A DNA stretch of 64,000 nt from assembly GCF_025370775.1 (NCBI RefSeq), contig NZ_JAMXEX010000005.1, positions 329,230 through 393,229 of the forward strand, read 5' to 3'. The DNA is from Ancylothrix sp. D3o (GTDB lineage Bacteria; Cyanobacteriota; Cyanobacteriia; Cyanobacteriales; Oscillatoriaceae). Both the position numbers and the translations under genes were made by a program. Shown here piece by piece: positions 8,626 to 18,094 of this stretch. The number at the start of each line of letters is the position of its first letter. Positions within the stretch are counted from its first letter, which is position 1. The notes under the pieces are model-generated. The model did no database searches. It saw nothing but the letters and a program-made list of their open reading frames with translations, and was not told the origin of the DNA.

Positions 8626-10257
8626 TTACCCAGTCCACCAGGCGAGGGCGTAGGGTTGAGTGGGTTCGTTGACTTGTTGAGAGAACTGGACTCGAATTTT
8701 ATACCGGCCTGCTTTCGGAACCTGGAAAAATATATGCTCCACGCTGTCTACTTGACTTTGAGAAGCGGTTATCTTTCTGGCAGGGTCGTTTTCTTCAACC
8801 GGCATCAAGTATAAGTCCAAATTATTTAATCCCCGGTCTTTAAACACCTCTGGTGAGTCATACAAATTGTTATTGTTCCTATCTTCCAACTCTACGAGTC
8901 TGTCCCAAGCAAGGGTAATGGCCACAAAACTACCGACTGTTAGGGGTTTTTCGATTACATAGTCTTGGTAATTGGGAGTTGGGGAAGTTTCAGAAGTTGA
9001 CAAAGATGCACTTATTGTATTATAATCCCATCCTTTTGCTGGAACGGGGCGGGCCGGTTTCCATTGACCGGCACTGAATTGCTCGTAAGCGCGAAAAGCA
9101 TTGAGGTGGCCGGTTCCCATTTGGGAATGTAGGGGAATCGAGGAGTCTTGATAGCTATCAGAGGCTAACCAGTCGCGGTTTTCTTTGTCGATGACGGTGC
9201 GACTCATGCCGAGATGTAACCCATCACCGTTATCTTTGAGCTTGTCAGTAGAATTAAGTAAAACTGCTTTCATTACTTCATGCTGACGACTTGCTAGGCT
9301 CCAGTTTGGTTGTTTTGTGCGTAGTTGTTTATCCCCAAATTCTTGCAACAGGGCAACGGTAGCGGTGACGTGGGGGGCGGCAAAACTGGTGCCGGTGTTG
9401 CGAGTTGTGGAGCCGTCAATATTAAGGAGGGGAATGTCTCGGCCCGGAGCCAGTAAGCTAATTGAGCGGCGGGGGCTGACGTTTGCTTCTAAACCGCTTA
9501 GTCTTTGAGCATAGTCGGGGAAACTGCTGGGGATGTTGGCGACATCTACTTTGGAAAATATGCCTTGATAAAGACTAGATAAGCCTACATTTACGCCGTT
9601 GTAATTGTCGGTGGGGATGGGGATACCGCCTTTGCCTTGGTTGCCGGCGATGACGTAGAGGACGTTGTGGACTCTGGCAGACCAGTCGATACATTGGGTT
9701 AGTGGGGCGTTGCCATCGAGTCGGGCGTTGGGTCTGGGGTCAAGTTCGAGGGGTTCGCCAAAGCTGAAGTTAATGGCTCGCACGTCGTCGCTGTTTTGGA
9801 GGGCGATGTGTTGGCTGGCAAGGCATTCGAGGGATTGACGGTCGGGGGAACGGCTGTTTACGGCGGCGGTGGAATACAGGCGGGCGGCGGGGGCAACGCC
9901 TTTGATGGTTTTGGCGTTGGAGATCATTACACCGGCGACGTTTTGGGCGTGGCCGTCTAGTTGAATGTTGGAGGTGGCCGGTTTGTTGCCTTGAAATACT
10001 GCCGAAACTGTGACTCCGTGTGTGGGGGGGATTTTTTTATCAATGCCGAAAAGGGCGGGCCGGCCTATTTCTACTTGCCCGATGGCGATTTTTCTTCCTA
10101 AAAGGTTATAGGGGGGTTGGTGGAGTTTTTCGGCATCAATTCCAGCCGGGCCGGTTGAGGTGTTGCTGGCGGTGGCGGGCAGTATCAGTGCGGTGAAAGT
10201 CAGTGGGGTTAGGATTTTGAGGATTTTATTTATGTTTTTTGGATAAAGCTTGTCCAT
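8626..10257 (-). CDS. Secreted S8 (subtilisin-like) peptidase, degenerate at the Asp site
   Basis: A 543-residue exported protein: N-terminal signal segment (ILTPLTFTALILPATAS), then a subtilase domain to about residue 380 and a C-terminal beta-rich P/jelly-roll-like domain ending in ALAWWTG. Visible catalytic elements are His in GHAQNVAGV, the oxyanion Asn in VIAGNQGKGG, and Ser in GTSFAAPHVTA. The usual DTG/DSG Asp motif is not seen; the matching strand reads KIAIGQVEIGRP, with Glu or Gln where Asp is expected. The second His of HGTH is Asn. The protein may be an inactive or altered subtilase, or belong to a cyanobacterial subgroup with a different acid. No dedicated substrate is nearby. 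Confidence 0.82.
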   Translation of the reverse strand: MDKLYPKNINKILKILTPLTFTALILPATASNTSTGPAGIDAEKLHQPPYNLLGRKIAIGQVEIGRPALFGIDKKIPPTHGVTVSAVFQGNKPATSNIQLDGHAQNVAGVMISNAKTIKGVAPAARLYSTAAVNSRSPDRQSLECLASQHIALQNSDDVRAINFSFGEPLELDPRPNARLDGNAPLTQCIDWSARVHNVLYVIAGNQGKGGIPIPTDNYNGVNVGLSSLYQGIFSKVDVANIPSSFPDYAQRLSGLEANVSPRRSISLLAPGRDIPLLNIDGSTTRNTGTSFAAPHVTATVALLQEFGDKQLRTKQPNWSLASRQHEVMKAVLLNSTDKLKDNGDGLHLGMSRTVIDKENRDWLASDSYQDSSIPLHSQMGTGHLNAFRAYEQFSAGQWKPARPVPAKGWDYNTISASLSTSETSPTPNYQDYVIEKPLTVGSFVAITLAWDRLVELEDRNNNNLYDSPEVFKDRGLNNLDLYLMPVEENDPARKITASQSQVDSVEHIFFQVPKAGRYKIRVQFSQQVNEPTQPYALAWWTG

Positions 10258-10356
10258 TGGGAGATTAAGGATTCTATGTTAATGGTAAAATTTTGTGAAC
10301 TATAAACATATTGTTAACTGTTCGCAGCAAACAGGAAGCAGGAGACAGGGCCAACC

Positions 10357-11061
10357 ATGACTACGAAATCACAAAAACAGATTGTTATCGCTCCATCCAT
10401 CTTATCAGCCGATTTTAGCCGTCTGGGTGAGGAAATTCGGGCCGTTGACGAGGCTGGGGCTGATTGGATTCACGTTGATGTCATGGATGGCCGGTTCGTG
10501 CCCAATATTACTATCGGCCCGCTGATTGTGCAGGCAATTCGTCCGGTGACGAAAAAGCCTCTGGATGTTCACTTGATGATTGTGGAACCAGAAAAGTATG
10601 TGGAGGATTTTGCTAAGGCTGGGGCTGATATTATTTCGGTTCATGCTGAACATAATGCTTCTCCGCATTTACATCGCACCCTTGGCCAGATTAAGGAGTG
10701 TGGCAAGCAGGCTGGGGTGGTGTTGAATCCTTCGACTCCGCTTGAGTTGATTGATTATGTGCTGGAATTGTGCGATTTGATTTTGATTATGAGTGTTAAC
10801 CCTGGTTTTGGCGGCCAAAGTTTTATTCCAGGGGTGTTGCCAAAAATTCGTAAGCTGCGTCAAATGTGTGATGAGCGCGGTTTAGACCCCTGGATTGAGG
10901 TTGATGGCGGTTTGAAGGGTAATAATACTTGGCAGGTTTTGGAAGCTGGCGCTAATGCGATTGTGGCCGGTTCGGCGGTGTTTAATGCCCCTGATTATGC
11001 GGCGGCTATTGAGGGTATTCGCAACAGCAAGCGCCCTGAACCCCAGTTAGCAGCAGTTTAG
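10357..11061 (+). CDS. rpe: Ribulose-phosphate 3-epimerase
   Basis: Interconverts ribulose 5-phosphate and xylulose 5-phosphate in the Calvin cycle and pentose phosphate pathway, in the cytoplasm. The 234-residue TIM barrel has all family signatures: [16 protein letters not shown] at the start, [30 protein letters not shown], the [12 protein letters not shown] phosphate/metal site near residue 147, and VDGGL near 189. Catalytic Asp pair and His ligands are intact. The gene faces the DsbA-like gene convergently, and a hairpin lies between them. Confidence 0.97.
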   Translation: MTTKSQKQIVIAPSILSADFSRLGEEIRAVDEAGADWIHVDVMDGRFVPNITIGPLIVQAIRPVTKKPLDVHLMIVEPEKYVEDFAKAGADIISVHAEHNASPHLHRTLGQIKECGKQAGVVLNPSTPLELIDYVLELCDLILIMSVNPGFGGQSFIPGVLPKIRKLRQMCDERGLDPWIEVDGGLKGNNTWQVLEAGANAIVAGSAVFNAPDYAAAIEGIRNSKRPEPQLAAV

Positions 11062-11067
11062 GCTGAA

Positions 11068-11097
11068 CTCTGCCCAGCTTGAAGGTGGTGGGCAGAG
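11068..11097. terminator. Hairpin between convergent rpe and DsbA-like genes
   Basis: A perfect 9-base stem (ctctgccca facing tgggcagag) with a 12-base loop lies in the 43-base gap between two convergent genes. There is no clear T-run, so termination is inferred from position. Confidence 0.45.
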
Positions 11098-11104
11098 TAT
11101 CGAC

Positions 11105-11929
11105 TTACTCTACTGGGAGGGGTTCTTCCACCGGCACTTCTTCTTCGGGTGCCGGTGTTTGTGGTTTTGGGGTTTGGGCTGTGCCGGTGACTTTGGCAAG
11201 GGCTTTTTCGAGTTCGGCAACTGAAACGGCTCCGATCAGCGGTTCTCCGTTTAGGTTGAAAAATGGGGTGCCGGTGATTCCCAGGCTTTGGGCGAGTTGT
11301 AGGTCTTTTTGAATGGCGGCTTCGGCGGCGGCGCTTTGCCGGTCTTGGTTAAAGCGGTTTTCGTCTAGTTTGAGTTTTTTGGCGATTTCTAAATAGAGGG
11401 GTTCTCCAAGTTTTTGTTGTTGGGTAAATAGGGCGTCGTGGTATTCCCAGAATTTTCCTTGTTGTGCTGCTGCCCAAGAGGCTTTTGCTGCGGGTATTGC
11501 TTGTTCGTGTTGGGGTAGGGGTAGGTGTTTATAGGTGAGGGTGACTTTGTTTTTATTTTTTTCGATGAATTGTTTTACGTTTTTTTGAGCTTGGGCGCAG
11601 ACGGGGCATTGAAAGTCGGAAAATTCTACGAGGACGATTTTTTTGTCGGGGGAGCCGGTGATGGGAGAGTCTGCGATGACGGCGGCGGGGTTTGTTGTCA
11701 TTTGTTGCAAAAATGTTTGCCGTGATTCTTGAAGTTTTCTGTCTTGTTCTTGTTGGTAGGTTTGGACAGATTCAATGAGCACTTGTGGGTTTTCTCTAAT
11801 GATTTGTAGGACTTGTTCTTTGAGTTGGCTTTCGGTTGGGGTGGTTTGAGGGGTGGGTTTGTTGCCGGTGCAACTGGTTAGGGCTAGGAGGGTTAAGAGG
11901 AGAATTAAGGGTTTGTAGGCTTTGTTCAT
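11105..11929 (-). CDS. DsbA-like thiol-disulfide oxidoreductase lipoprotein
   Basis: A 274-residue protein with a lipoprotein signal (LILLLTLLALTSCTGNK, lipobox Cys at about residue 20). The DsbA thioredoxin domain starts near residue 100: VLVEFSDFQCPVCAQAQ with active-site CPVC, KHLPLPQHEQA, and a GTPFFNLNG cis-proline loop near 235. The helical insertion between is normal for DsbA/DsbG-like proteins. The C-terminus is a Pro/Glu-rich tail (TPAPEEEVPVEEPLPVE). It is expected to act on disulfides in the periplasm. Coding-strand composition is C/A-rich like its neighbour. Confidence 0.87.
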   Translation of the reverse strand: MNKAYKPLILLLTLLALTSCTGNKPTPQTTPTESQLKEQVLQIIRENPQVLIESVQTYQQEQDRKLQESRQTFLQQMTTNPAAVIADSPITGSPDKKIVLVEFSDFQCPVCAQAQKNVKQFIEKNKNKVTLTYKHLPLPQHEQAIPAAKASWAAAQQGKFWEYHDALFTQQQKLGEPLYLEIAKKLKLDENRFNQDRQSAAAEAAIQKDLQLAQSLGITGTPFFNLNGEPLIGAVSVAELEKALAKVTGTAQTPKPQTPAPEEEVPVEEPLPVE

Positions 11930-12017
11930 GGGTTTTTATGGGTAGTTTTTTCGATGATTTTTTTATTTTAACTGTTTGAGAATGAAATGGGTTTTTTGAG
12001 GCTTTTGGGGCTTTTAA

Positions 12018-13046
12018 TCAGGGGTTTTGAGGGAGGTTTGAAATTTCTATTTGGGTGAGAATTTGGGGGCCAAAGGTTTCGGTTAATCGTTGCAAAGTTA
12101 AGGTGAGGCTTTGGGTGGTGTTGTCGATTCCTATCCAGTGGCGGTTGAGTTTTTGGGCGGCGACAAGGGTGGTACCGGCTCCACAATAGGCATCTAAAAT
12201 TATATCGCCTGGGTTGCTGCTAACTTTGATGATTCTTTCGAGGAGGGCTTGAGGTTTTTGGGTTGGGTAGCCTTGGCGTTGTTTGTCTTTTCTGTTTAGG
12301 GTTTCTATGTCTGTCCAGTAGTCTTCTGCTATTTTTCCTGTGTCTAGGTAATATTGATAGGTTTTTTGGGTTTTGGTGTCGGTTTTTTCTTGGTATTTTC
12401 TGCCGGTTTCGTCGGTTTTTTGTTTCATGTGAGAGTTTGGTTTTCTGGGGATGGTTGCGGCTTCTGGGTTAAAGGTGTATTGGCGGGTATTTTTGGTGTA
12501 AAAAAAGATGGTGTCGTGTTTTTTGGCAAACCGGCGTTTGCTTTTTCCTCCCAAGGTGTAACACCAGATAATTTCGTTTTGAAATTCTCCTCCTTGGGGG
12601 CAAAATATTGTGTCTAGGATGATTTTTAGATAGTGGCTGGCGCTTGGGTTGCAGTGTAGATAAAGGCTGCCGGTGGGTTTGAGAATTCGGTGAATTTCTC
12701 CGAGTCTGAGGGTGAGGTTAACTATGTATGCTAATAAGCTATTTTTTCCGATAATTTGGGAAAAAGCCCGGATGATATCTAGGGTTTGTTGGGTGAAAAT
12801 TTGGGTGGAGTTGTCGAGTATTTGGTTATAGTCTTCGGTGGCTTGGTTGTTCCATTTCCAAGTATCTGTAAAAGCTTTTGTTTTTAATAATATGCCGTCT
12901 TCTGTGGTGATTTGATAGTAGTCGCGCTTGGAATGAAAGGGTGGATCTATGTAACATAGATCGATGCTTTGATTGGGAATATATTGGCGCAATATTTGCT
13001 TGTTGTCTCCATAGAATAGCTTGTTAGTGATGACTGAATCCGACAT
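12018..13046 (-). CDS. Solitary site-specific DNA methyltransferase (beta class)
   Basis: An N6-adenine or N4-cytosine DNA methyltransferase of about 342 residues. The catalytic motif IV is CYIDPPFHSKRDY near residue 35, followed by the target-recognition region (FYTKNTRQYTF, a Lys/Thr-rich section), and the SAM-binding motif I is at the C-terminal side: ILDAYCGAGTTLVAAQ. Catalysis before SAM binding is the beta-class order. The ATG at 13046 (MSDSVITNKLFYGDN) is preferred over the ATG at 13127, whose extra 27 residues look non-coding. No restriction nuclease or specificity subunit is near, so this is probably an orphan regulator-type or anti-restriction methylase. Its recognition sequence cannot be read from sequence. 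Confidence 0.87.
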   Translation of the reverse strand: MSDSVITNKLFYGDNKQILRQYIPNQSIDLCYIDPPFHSKRDYYQITTEDGILLKTKAFTDTWKWNNQATEDYNQILDNSTQIFTQQTLDIIRAFSQIIGKNSLLAYIVNLTLRLGEIHRILKPTGSLYLHCNPSASHYLKIILDTIFCPQGGEFQNEIIWCYTLGGKSKRRFAKKHDTIFFYTKNTRQYTFNPEAATIPRKPNSHMKQKTDETGRKYQEKTDTKTQKTYQYYLDTGKIAEDYWTDIETLNRKDKQRQGYPTQKPQALLERIIKVSSNPGDIILDAYCGAGTTLVAAQKLNRHWIGIDNTTQSLTLTLQRLTETFGPQILTQIEISNLPQNP

Positions 13047-13422
13047 TTTTGGCTGGGGAAAAAGGACAGTTTTTATTTTTGTTGGGAGGAAATTAATTTT
13101 GGCAAAAAACAGGTTTTTGGGAAGCAAAGATGGACTTTTAAGGAGGTTGATGGTTAATATTGTACTGGTGGTTGAGGGTTTGGAAGTATGATTTGCTTTT
13201 TAGGCGGGGTAATGATTTTGGGGGTTAAAGGTCTGTTTTTTGACTTAAGCTGTGCTATACCAGTTGTGGGTGTAAGTTAATGTGGCCTTGGGAAACACCG
13301 GCCCCGGCTTTATTTTTGGCTGTGGTAGGGTTTCATTTTTGGGGTGGGTTGTTCAATTTTTTGGGGACAACCTGAGTTTCTGCAATTTTACACTGTACCA
13401 GTTATAACGAATCAAAGATCCT
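13047..13422. other. Divergent intergenic region with a tiny hydrophobic frame
   Basis: The region lies between the methyltransferase and the hybrid kinase. A 31-codon open frame at 13280-13375 on the plus strand begins MWPWETPAPALFLAV and is hydrophobic, but it has no clear ribosome binding site and is out of frame with the kinase. The promoters of both neighbours should be here; none is obvious. Confidence 0.45.
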
Positions 13423-16218
13423 ATGCTTCCGCGCAGCCTTTTGCTCTCGTCTAACGATGCAACTTCTAAAAATAGCGTTTCTCCAGTGAAAATTGGTGTA
13501 TTGCATTCTCTGACTGGCACAATGTCTATTAGTGAGGTTTCTGTTAAGGATGCTGTGCTTTTGGCGGTGGATGAAATTAATGGGGCTGGGGGTGTTTTGG
13601 GCCGGCCTATTCAGGCTATTATTGAGGATGGGGCAAGCGATTTACAAACGTTTTCTGTGAAGGCAAGAAAACTGCTGGAAGAAGATAAAGTAGCGGTGGT
13701 TTTTGGGTGTTGGACTTCGGCTTCTCGGAAGGCAGTTTTGCCGGTTTTTGAGTCTTTGAATGGGTTGTTGTTTTATCCGGTTCAGTATGAAGGTTTAGAG
13801 CAATCTCCTAATATTGTGTACACCGGCGCGGCGCCAAATCAACAAATTATTCCGGCGGTTGAGTATTTATTAGCTAAGGGAAAGCGGCGTTTTTTTTTAA
13901 TTGGTTCGGATTATATTTTTCCGCGCACAGCTAATCAAATTATTAAGGCACAATTGGCGGCGCTGGGGGGTGAGTTGGTGGGGGAAGATTATATTCCTTT
14001 GGGGGGAAAAGATTTTAGTCAAATTTTTGCTCATATAGAAGCAACTCAACCAAATGCAATTATTAATAGTTTGAATGGTGATAGTAATGTGGCGTTTTTT
14101 AAGGCATTACAAGAGGGGGGAATTTCCGCAGAAAGTCTGCCGGTGATGTCGGTGAGTGTGGCGGAGGCGGAAATGTGCGCCATTGGCCCAGAAAATATGT
14201 GTGGTCATTTCTTGGTGTGGAATTATTTTCAAACGGTGGATACTCCACAAAATCAAAATTTTGTCAAGGCTTTTAAAGAAAAATATGGAGAAGATCGCAT
14301 TACAGATGACCCCATTGAGGCGGCTTATATAGGCGTTTATTTGTGGAAACAAGCAGTAGAAAAAGCGTCGAGTTTTGAAGTAAAAAAAGTGAGGACGGCG
14401 TTGCAAAATATGGAATTTGCTGCACCGCAAGGAAGGGTAAAAGTTGATGCCAAAACTCAGCATCTTTGGAAAACAGTAAGAATTGGAAAAGTTAGGAAAG
14501 ATGGGTTGGTTGATACTATTTGGGATTCCGGGGTGCCGGTGTGTCCCGATCCGTTTTTAAAAGGTTATCCTTGGGCTGCGGGATTGGTGCAAAGGGAGAG
14601 AAATTGGGGAATTAGGGTATCTCTTTTTAGTTTGTTTTTGGCTTTGGTTGCTATTAATTGGATGGCGGTTTGGGTGGGGTGGATTGCGGTTTCTGAACAC
14701 AAGGCGCAATTGATGAGGATTGTTGAGACAAGCCAGGGTCAGGCTTTGCTGTTGGCACAAGAGGGTTTAGAAGGGGTAAATCGCAGTGAGTTTGTGTTAG
14801 TGGTGGGGTTGATTTTGAGTTTGGTGATGTGTGCTGTGGGATGGGTGGTGGTGTCGAGAATTACGCGCAATTTGGCTTCGCTAACTAAGACGGCGCAAGT
14901 GTTGGCAAGTGGGGATTTATCGGCGCGAGGTGCGGTGGTTTCGGGGGATGAAATTGGGGTGCTTTCGGCAACTTTAAATACGATGGCGCAACAGGTAAGT
15001 AGTTTGCTTTTGGGTGTAGAAGTTCGTTCGCGCCAACTTGAAGAACGTTCTCTGGAGTTGGAGATGGCAAAGGAGGCGGCGGAGGCGGCAAATCGGGCAA
15101 AAAGTACGTTTTTGGCGAATATGAGTCACGAGTTACGCACGCCTTTGAATGCGATTATTGGCTATAGTGAAATGCTGGAAGAAGATGTGCAGGAGTTGGG
15201 GGAGGAGGGGGTTATTCAGGATTTAAAAAATATTAATTCTGCGGGCCGGCATTTGTTGGATTTGATAGGAGATATTTTAGATATTTCTAAGATAGAAGCC
15301 GGTCGAATGTTGCTTTGTGTAGAGAAGTTTGATGTTTTGACTTTGGTGGATGAGGTTGTGATGACTGTTCAACCTTTGGTCGATAAGCGGGGCAATTCTT
15401 TGGTGGTTTTCTGTGAGGAAAATTTGGGGGAAATTGAGGCGGATATTACGAAGGTTCGGCAATGTTTGTTAAATTTGCTGAGTAATGCGGCTAAGTTTAC
15501 CCACCAAGGTAAAATTATGTTGAAAGTGGGCCGGTTGGCTGGAAAAAAAGCAATTTGTTTTCGGGTTAGTGATACGGGGATTGGGATGACAACGGCTCAA
15601 ATGGGTAAGTTATTTGAGCCTTTTTGTCAGGCGGATGATTCTTTTAGCCGTAAGTATGGAGGGACGGGTTTAGGGTTAGCAATTACGCGGAAATTCTGCA
15701 CAATGATGGGGGGTGAAATTAAAGTTGAAAGTGAGTTTGGGGGGGGTTCAACGTTTACAATGATTCTGCCTGTTGTTGTGCCGGTGTCAGGGGCTACAAG
15801 TTTAGCAGAGGTTAATCCAAGTGATACGTTTTTGGATTCTCTGCCATCGCCTGGGAGAATTTTGGTGATAGATGATGATGCGGCGGCGCGTGATTTGATG
15901 GGGCGTTATTTGAGTAAGCAGGGGTTTCAGGTGGCTGTTTCTTCGAGTGGGGAGGCGGGTTTAGAATTGGCTAGGCAATGGCAGCCGGATGCGATTACTT
16001 TGGATGTGATGATGCCGCGTATGAATGGGTGGGAGGTGCTTTCTGCTTTGAAAGCTGATCCGCATTTAGCAGAGATTCCGGTGGTTTTGGTGAGTTTTGT
16101 TGAGGATAAGGCGCAAGGTATGGCTTTGGGGGCGGCGGAATGTTTGAGTAAGCCGGTTGATTACAAAAGTTTTGCGGAAATTTTAAGTGAAATTGCGTTG
16201 AAAAATATGGATAATTAG
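13423..16218 (+). CDS. Hybrid histidine kinase with UrtA/AmiC-like ligand-binding domain
   Basis: A 931-residue sensor. Residues about 20-375 resemble the amide/urea-binding proteins UrtA and AmiC ([73 protein letters not shown]). Two membrane helices follow (about 395-424 and 459-481), then HAMP (ASGDLSARG), a coiled coil, HisKA ([17 protein letters not shown]), HATPase ([15 protein letters not shown]) and a receiver (VIDDD, phospho-Asp in [12 protein letters not shown], Lys in CLSKPVD). No signal peptide precedes the binding domain. With two helices before the kinase, the binding domain would be cytoplasmic. The ligand is plausibly urea or a short amide. It stands alone, so its partner is unknown. 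Confidence 0.9.
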   Translation: MLPRSLLLSSNDATSKNSVSPVKIGVLHSLTGTMSISEVSVKDAVLLAVDEINGAGGVLGRPIQAIIEDGASDLQTFSVKARKLLEEDKVAVVFGCWTSASRKAVLPVFESLNGLLFYPVQYEGLEQSPNIVYTGAAPNQQIIPAVEYLLAKGKRRFFLIGSDYIFPRTANQIIKAQLAALGGELVGEDYIPLGGKDFSQIFAHIEATQPNAIINSLNGDSNVAFFKALQEGGISAESLPVMSVSVAEAEMCAIGPENMCGHFLVWNYFQTVDTPQNQNFVKAFKEKYGEDRITDDPIEAAYIGVYLWKQAVEKASSFEVKKVRTALQNMEFAAPQGRVKVDAKTQHLWKTVRIGKVRKDGLVDTIWDSGVPVCPDPFLKGYPWAAGLVQRERNWGIRVSLFSLFLALVAINWMAVWVGWIAVSEHKAQLMRIVETSQGQALLLAQEGLEGVNRSEFVLVVGLILSLVMCAVGWVVVSRITRNLASLTKTAQVLASGDLSARGAVVSGDEIGVLSATLNTMAQQVSSLLLGVEVRSRQLEERSLELEMAKEAAEAANRAKSTFLANMSHELRTPLNAIIGYSEMLEEDVQELGEEGVIQDLKNINSAGRHLLDLIGDILDISKIEAGRMLLCVEKFDVLTLVDEVVMTVQPLVDKRGNSLVVFCEENLGEIEADITKVRQCLLNLLSNAAKFTHQGKIMLKVGRLAGKKAICFRVSDTGIGMTTAQMGKLFEPFCQADDSFSRKYGGTGLGLAITRKFCTMMGGEIKVESEFGGGSTFTMILPVVVPVSGATSLAEVNPSDTFLDSLPSPGRILVIDDDAAARDLMGRYLSKQGFQVAVSSSGEAGLELARQWQPDAITLDVMMPRMNGWEVLSALKADPHLAEIPVVLVSFVEDKAQGMALGAAECLSKPVDYKSFAEILSEIALKNMDN

Positions 16219-16223
16219 GCGAT

Positions 16224-16255
16224 AAAAACCCGGCTTTTTTAAGGAACCGGGTTTT
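16224..16255. terminator. Bidirectional rho-independent terminator
   Basis: The stem aaaacccgg facing ccgggtttt, with flanking A and T runs, lies between the convergent kinase gene (ends 16218) and the GNRPI repeat gene (ends 16282). It can serve both strands. Confidence 0.75.
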
Positions 16256-16281
16256 AAAATTTGGGTTTTAAAAGTTGGGGT

Positions 16282-16704
16282 TTAATCTAAGTAACCCATT
16301 AAGGTGTCGGGATCGTCGATGTCGTTGGAAGCTATGGGGCGCCCTGCCATTAGAAAGTCATAAATATCGAGGTTGCTGCTGGTGATCGGGCGATTGCCAG
16401 AATATGTCATCATTTCGTGAATTTGTAATTGGCTGGAAGCAATTGGCCGGTTGCCCATGATAGAAACGGTGTCTAATACTTCGATGTTGCTAACACCGAT
16501 GGGGCGGTTGCCGGCGATTGATACCATGTGGCTGACTTCAAAGTTAGCGGCACCAATGGGCCGGTTTCCGGGTAGGGGTTCAGCTTGATAAAGGGCTATG
16601 TTTTCAGTTTTTCTATCTTTTTTTGCAAGGGCGCTTGCTTTTACTTCTTCGGTATCCGGGGTGGAGGTAGAATCTGTTACTTCAGTTGTATTCTTTTTTT
16701 TCAT
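16282..16704 (-). CDS. GNRPI tandem-repeat protein, unknown function
   Basis: A 140-residue protein. Residues 1-45 are charged and low in complexity (Lys, Thr, Glu). From residue 46 to the end are five tandem units of 18-20 residues, each opening with GNRPI (the last GRPI): units start at about 46, 65, 84, 103 and 121. After the motif comes a small-residue pair and an alternating hydrophobic strand (for example SNIEVLDTVSIM, SSQLQIHEMMTYS). The pattern suggests a repeated beta-strand or solenoid, or a repeated peptide core. There is no signal peptide or membrane helix. I recall similar repeats only in uncharacterised cyanobacterial proteins. Start ATG at 16704 has the MKKKNTTE opening. Confidence 0.75.
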   Translation of the reverse strand: MKKKNTTEVTDSTSTPDTEEVKASALAKKDRKTENIALYQAEPLPGNRPIGAANFEVSHMVSIAGNRPIGVSNIEVLDTVSIMGNRPIASSQLQIHEMMTYSGNRPITSSNLDIYDFLMAGRPIASNDIDDPDTLMGYLD

Positions 16705-16984
16705 GGTAGGTCTGTTTGATTTTCCAAGTGATGTTTTTGGGGAAAATTCTGTTTGGCTGGTGTGTTGTATTATATCATAAATGTACCTGATTCTTAAGCA
16801 GCTTCCACAAAAGGCAGGGCACTTGGAAAATTTTGTAAATTCTTATGTAGTTTGCTTGACACAAAAAAAGCGGTGAGATTGTGAAAGCTGATGTTTGGGT
16901 TGAGAGTGGCTTATTTCTACAAACAAAAAAAAGGGCTAATCTTTTTTGATTGCCCTCGACACCCAGGAACACCACTTGTTCAAC

Positions 16985-17497
16985 CTAGCGGCGGTTATTT
17001 AACCATTTTGCTGCAACGACTCCAACTATCGCCGCGACTAGGGGATTACCTAAAAACTTCATCAAATCTGGTTTATTTGCGAGCACTTCTTGGAAAATAT
17101 CGGGATGATTGTGATAGGCAAATGATGCTAATTTGGTTACATCATCGGCGCTCATTTTGCTAGGATGATGGGTAGAAAGGGCAAGTTGTTGTTCGAGTTG
17201 CCGGTCGTTTAAACCACGTTTTTTAAATTCTTTGAAAAATTCTCTTGCTACATCATCTCGTTGATTGGGTTCAATTTGAGAGATTGCTTTTTGCAATTCG
17301 GGTTCGAGTTGCGATGGGGGGATGCTTTCGTGTTGTAGAGAATGCCCGAATAGTTGTTTGCGTTGAGCGGGTGTGGTGCGTTGGGCAAAGTCATCAAAAT
17401 CTTGATAGTCTCCGCCGGGTGTATCGCTCATTATTTCTTTGTTTCCGCCGGCCAAATCATTCATAATTTGGCGTTTATATTGGTCGCTTGAACTCAT
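16985..17497 (-). CDS. Conserved hypothetical protein with C-terminal membrane segment
   Basis: A 170-residue, mostly hydrophilic and helical protein (DFDDFAQRTTPAQRKQLFG, VAREFFKEFKKRGLNDRQLE) that ends in a hydrophobic stretch, FLGNPLVAAIVGVVAAKWL, followed by NNRR, which looks like a tail anchor. I do not recognise a catalytic family. It is the last gene of a minus-strand run of small stress-type proteins (about 75 bases below the lipoprotein gene). The start has a good GGAG-type site (ctccttag region on the plus strand). Confidence 0.7.
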   Translation of the reverse strand: MSSSDQYKRQIMNDLAGGNKEIMSDTPGGDYQDFDDFAQRTTPAQRKQLFGHSLQHESIPPSQLEPELQKAISQIEPNQRDDVAREFFKEFKKRGLNDRQLEQQLALSTHHPSKMSADDVTKLASFAYHNHPDIFQEVLANKPDLMKFLGNPLVAAIVGVVAAKWLNNRR

Positions 17498-17548
17498 TTT
17501 TTTTCTCCTTAGATTACATGGGTAACCACTGGGGGTTTGCCCCTAATT

Positions 17549-17571
17549 TTGACAAATGACAAATGACAAAT
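17549..17571. repeat. STRR (gacaaat type) at a lipoprotein stop codon
   Basis: Three tandem gacaaat units end at the TAA of the lipoprotein gene on the minus strand. Confidence 0.7.
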
Positions 17572-18017
17572 TACGCTGCTTGATACTCAATTTGTTTGGA
17601 TTGAGAGTCGTATTTTGTGGTTAAAATCAATTTTTTATCTGGGGCGTAAATCAAAACTGTTAAGTCTTGATCTGGGAAGTTTTTGTGAAAGCCTTGGGTT
17701 AAAGATTTGGCTAAATCTTTGACTTCGTTGGGGCGGACTTGCGATGAAATGACTACGCCTAATTTGTTGTTATCTCGCACATAGGCGTCTTGAACTAAGC
17801 CTTTGGCGGTTTGTACTACCCATTGCCCGAATTGTTGCCCAGAGGCGCTGTTTCCGCGTTCTAATTGGGCGTAACTCCAAGTTGTGCCGGTGTTGTTGGC
17901 GGGGTTGCTGGCCGGTGCTGAGGCGGTATTTACGTTGCCACAAGCGGTTACTACCGTTAAAACTAATACCAAAAGAAGGCTGGTTAAAACTTGACGAAGC
18001 TGCTGAAATAAACTCAT
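17571..18017 (-). CDS. Small lipoprotein, unknown function
   Basis: A 148-residue lipoprotein: signal segment LTSLLLVLVLTVVTACGN with lipobox Cys at about residue 27, then a Ser/Ala/Asn-rich linker and a compact domain of about 95 residues (WSYAQLERGNSASGQ, VVQTAKGLVQDAYVRD, LTVLIYAPDKKLILTTKY). The domain has alternating helices and strands and no recognisable catalytic motif. It probably sits on the periplasmic face of a membrane. It lies between CsbD and the 170-residue hypothetical gene, all on one strand, which fits an envelope-stress group, but that role is inference. Confidence 0.7.
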   Translation of the reverse strand: MSLFQQLRQVLTSLLLVLVLTVVTACGNVNTASAPASNPANNTGTTWSYAQLERGNSASGQQFGQWVVQTAKGLVQDAYVRDNNKLGVVISSQVRPNEVKDLAKSLTQGFHKNFPDQDLTVLIYAPDKKLILTTKYDSQSKQIEYQAA

Positions 18018-18059
18018 TTTTTATTCTCGCCAAAGTGAAGTTTTAAATGGGGTTGGGAG

Positions 18060-18085
18060 GGGTGCATTCTTGATGCACCCTTTTT
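18060..18085 (+). terminator. Hairpin with T-run between two minus-strand genes
   Basis: The stem gggtgcat facing atgcaccc is followed on the plus strand by TTTTT. The flanking genes run on the minus strand, so it would only terminate plus-strand (antisense) transcripts, or may simply attenuate between CsbD and the lipoprotein gene. Confidence 0.4.
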
Positions 18086-18094
18086 CCCTAAAAA

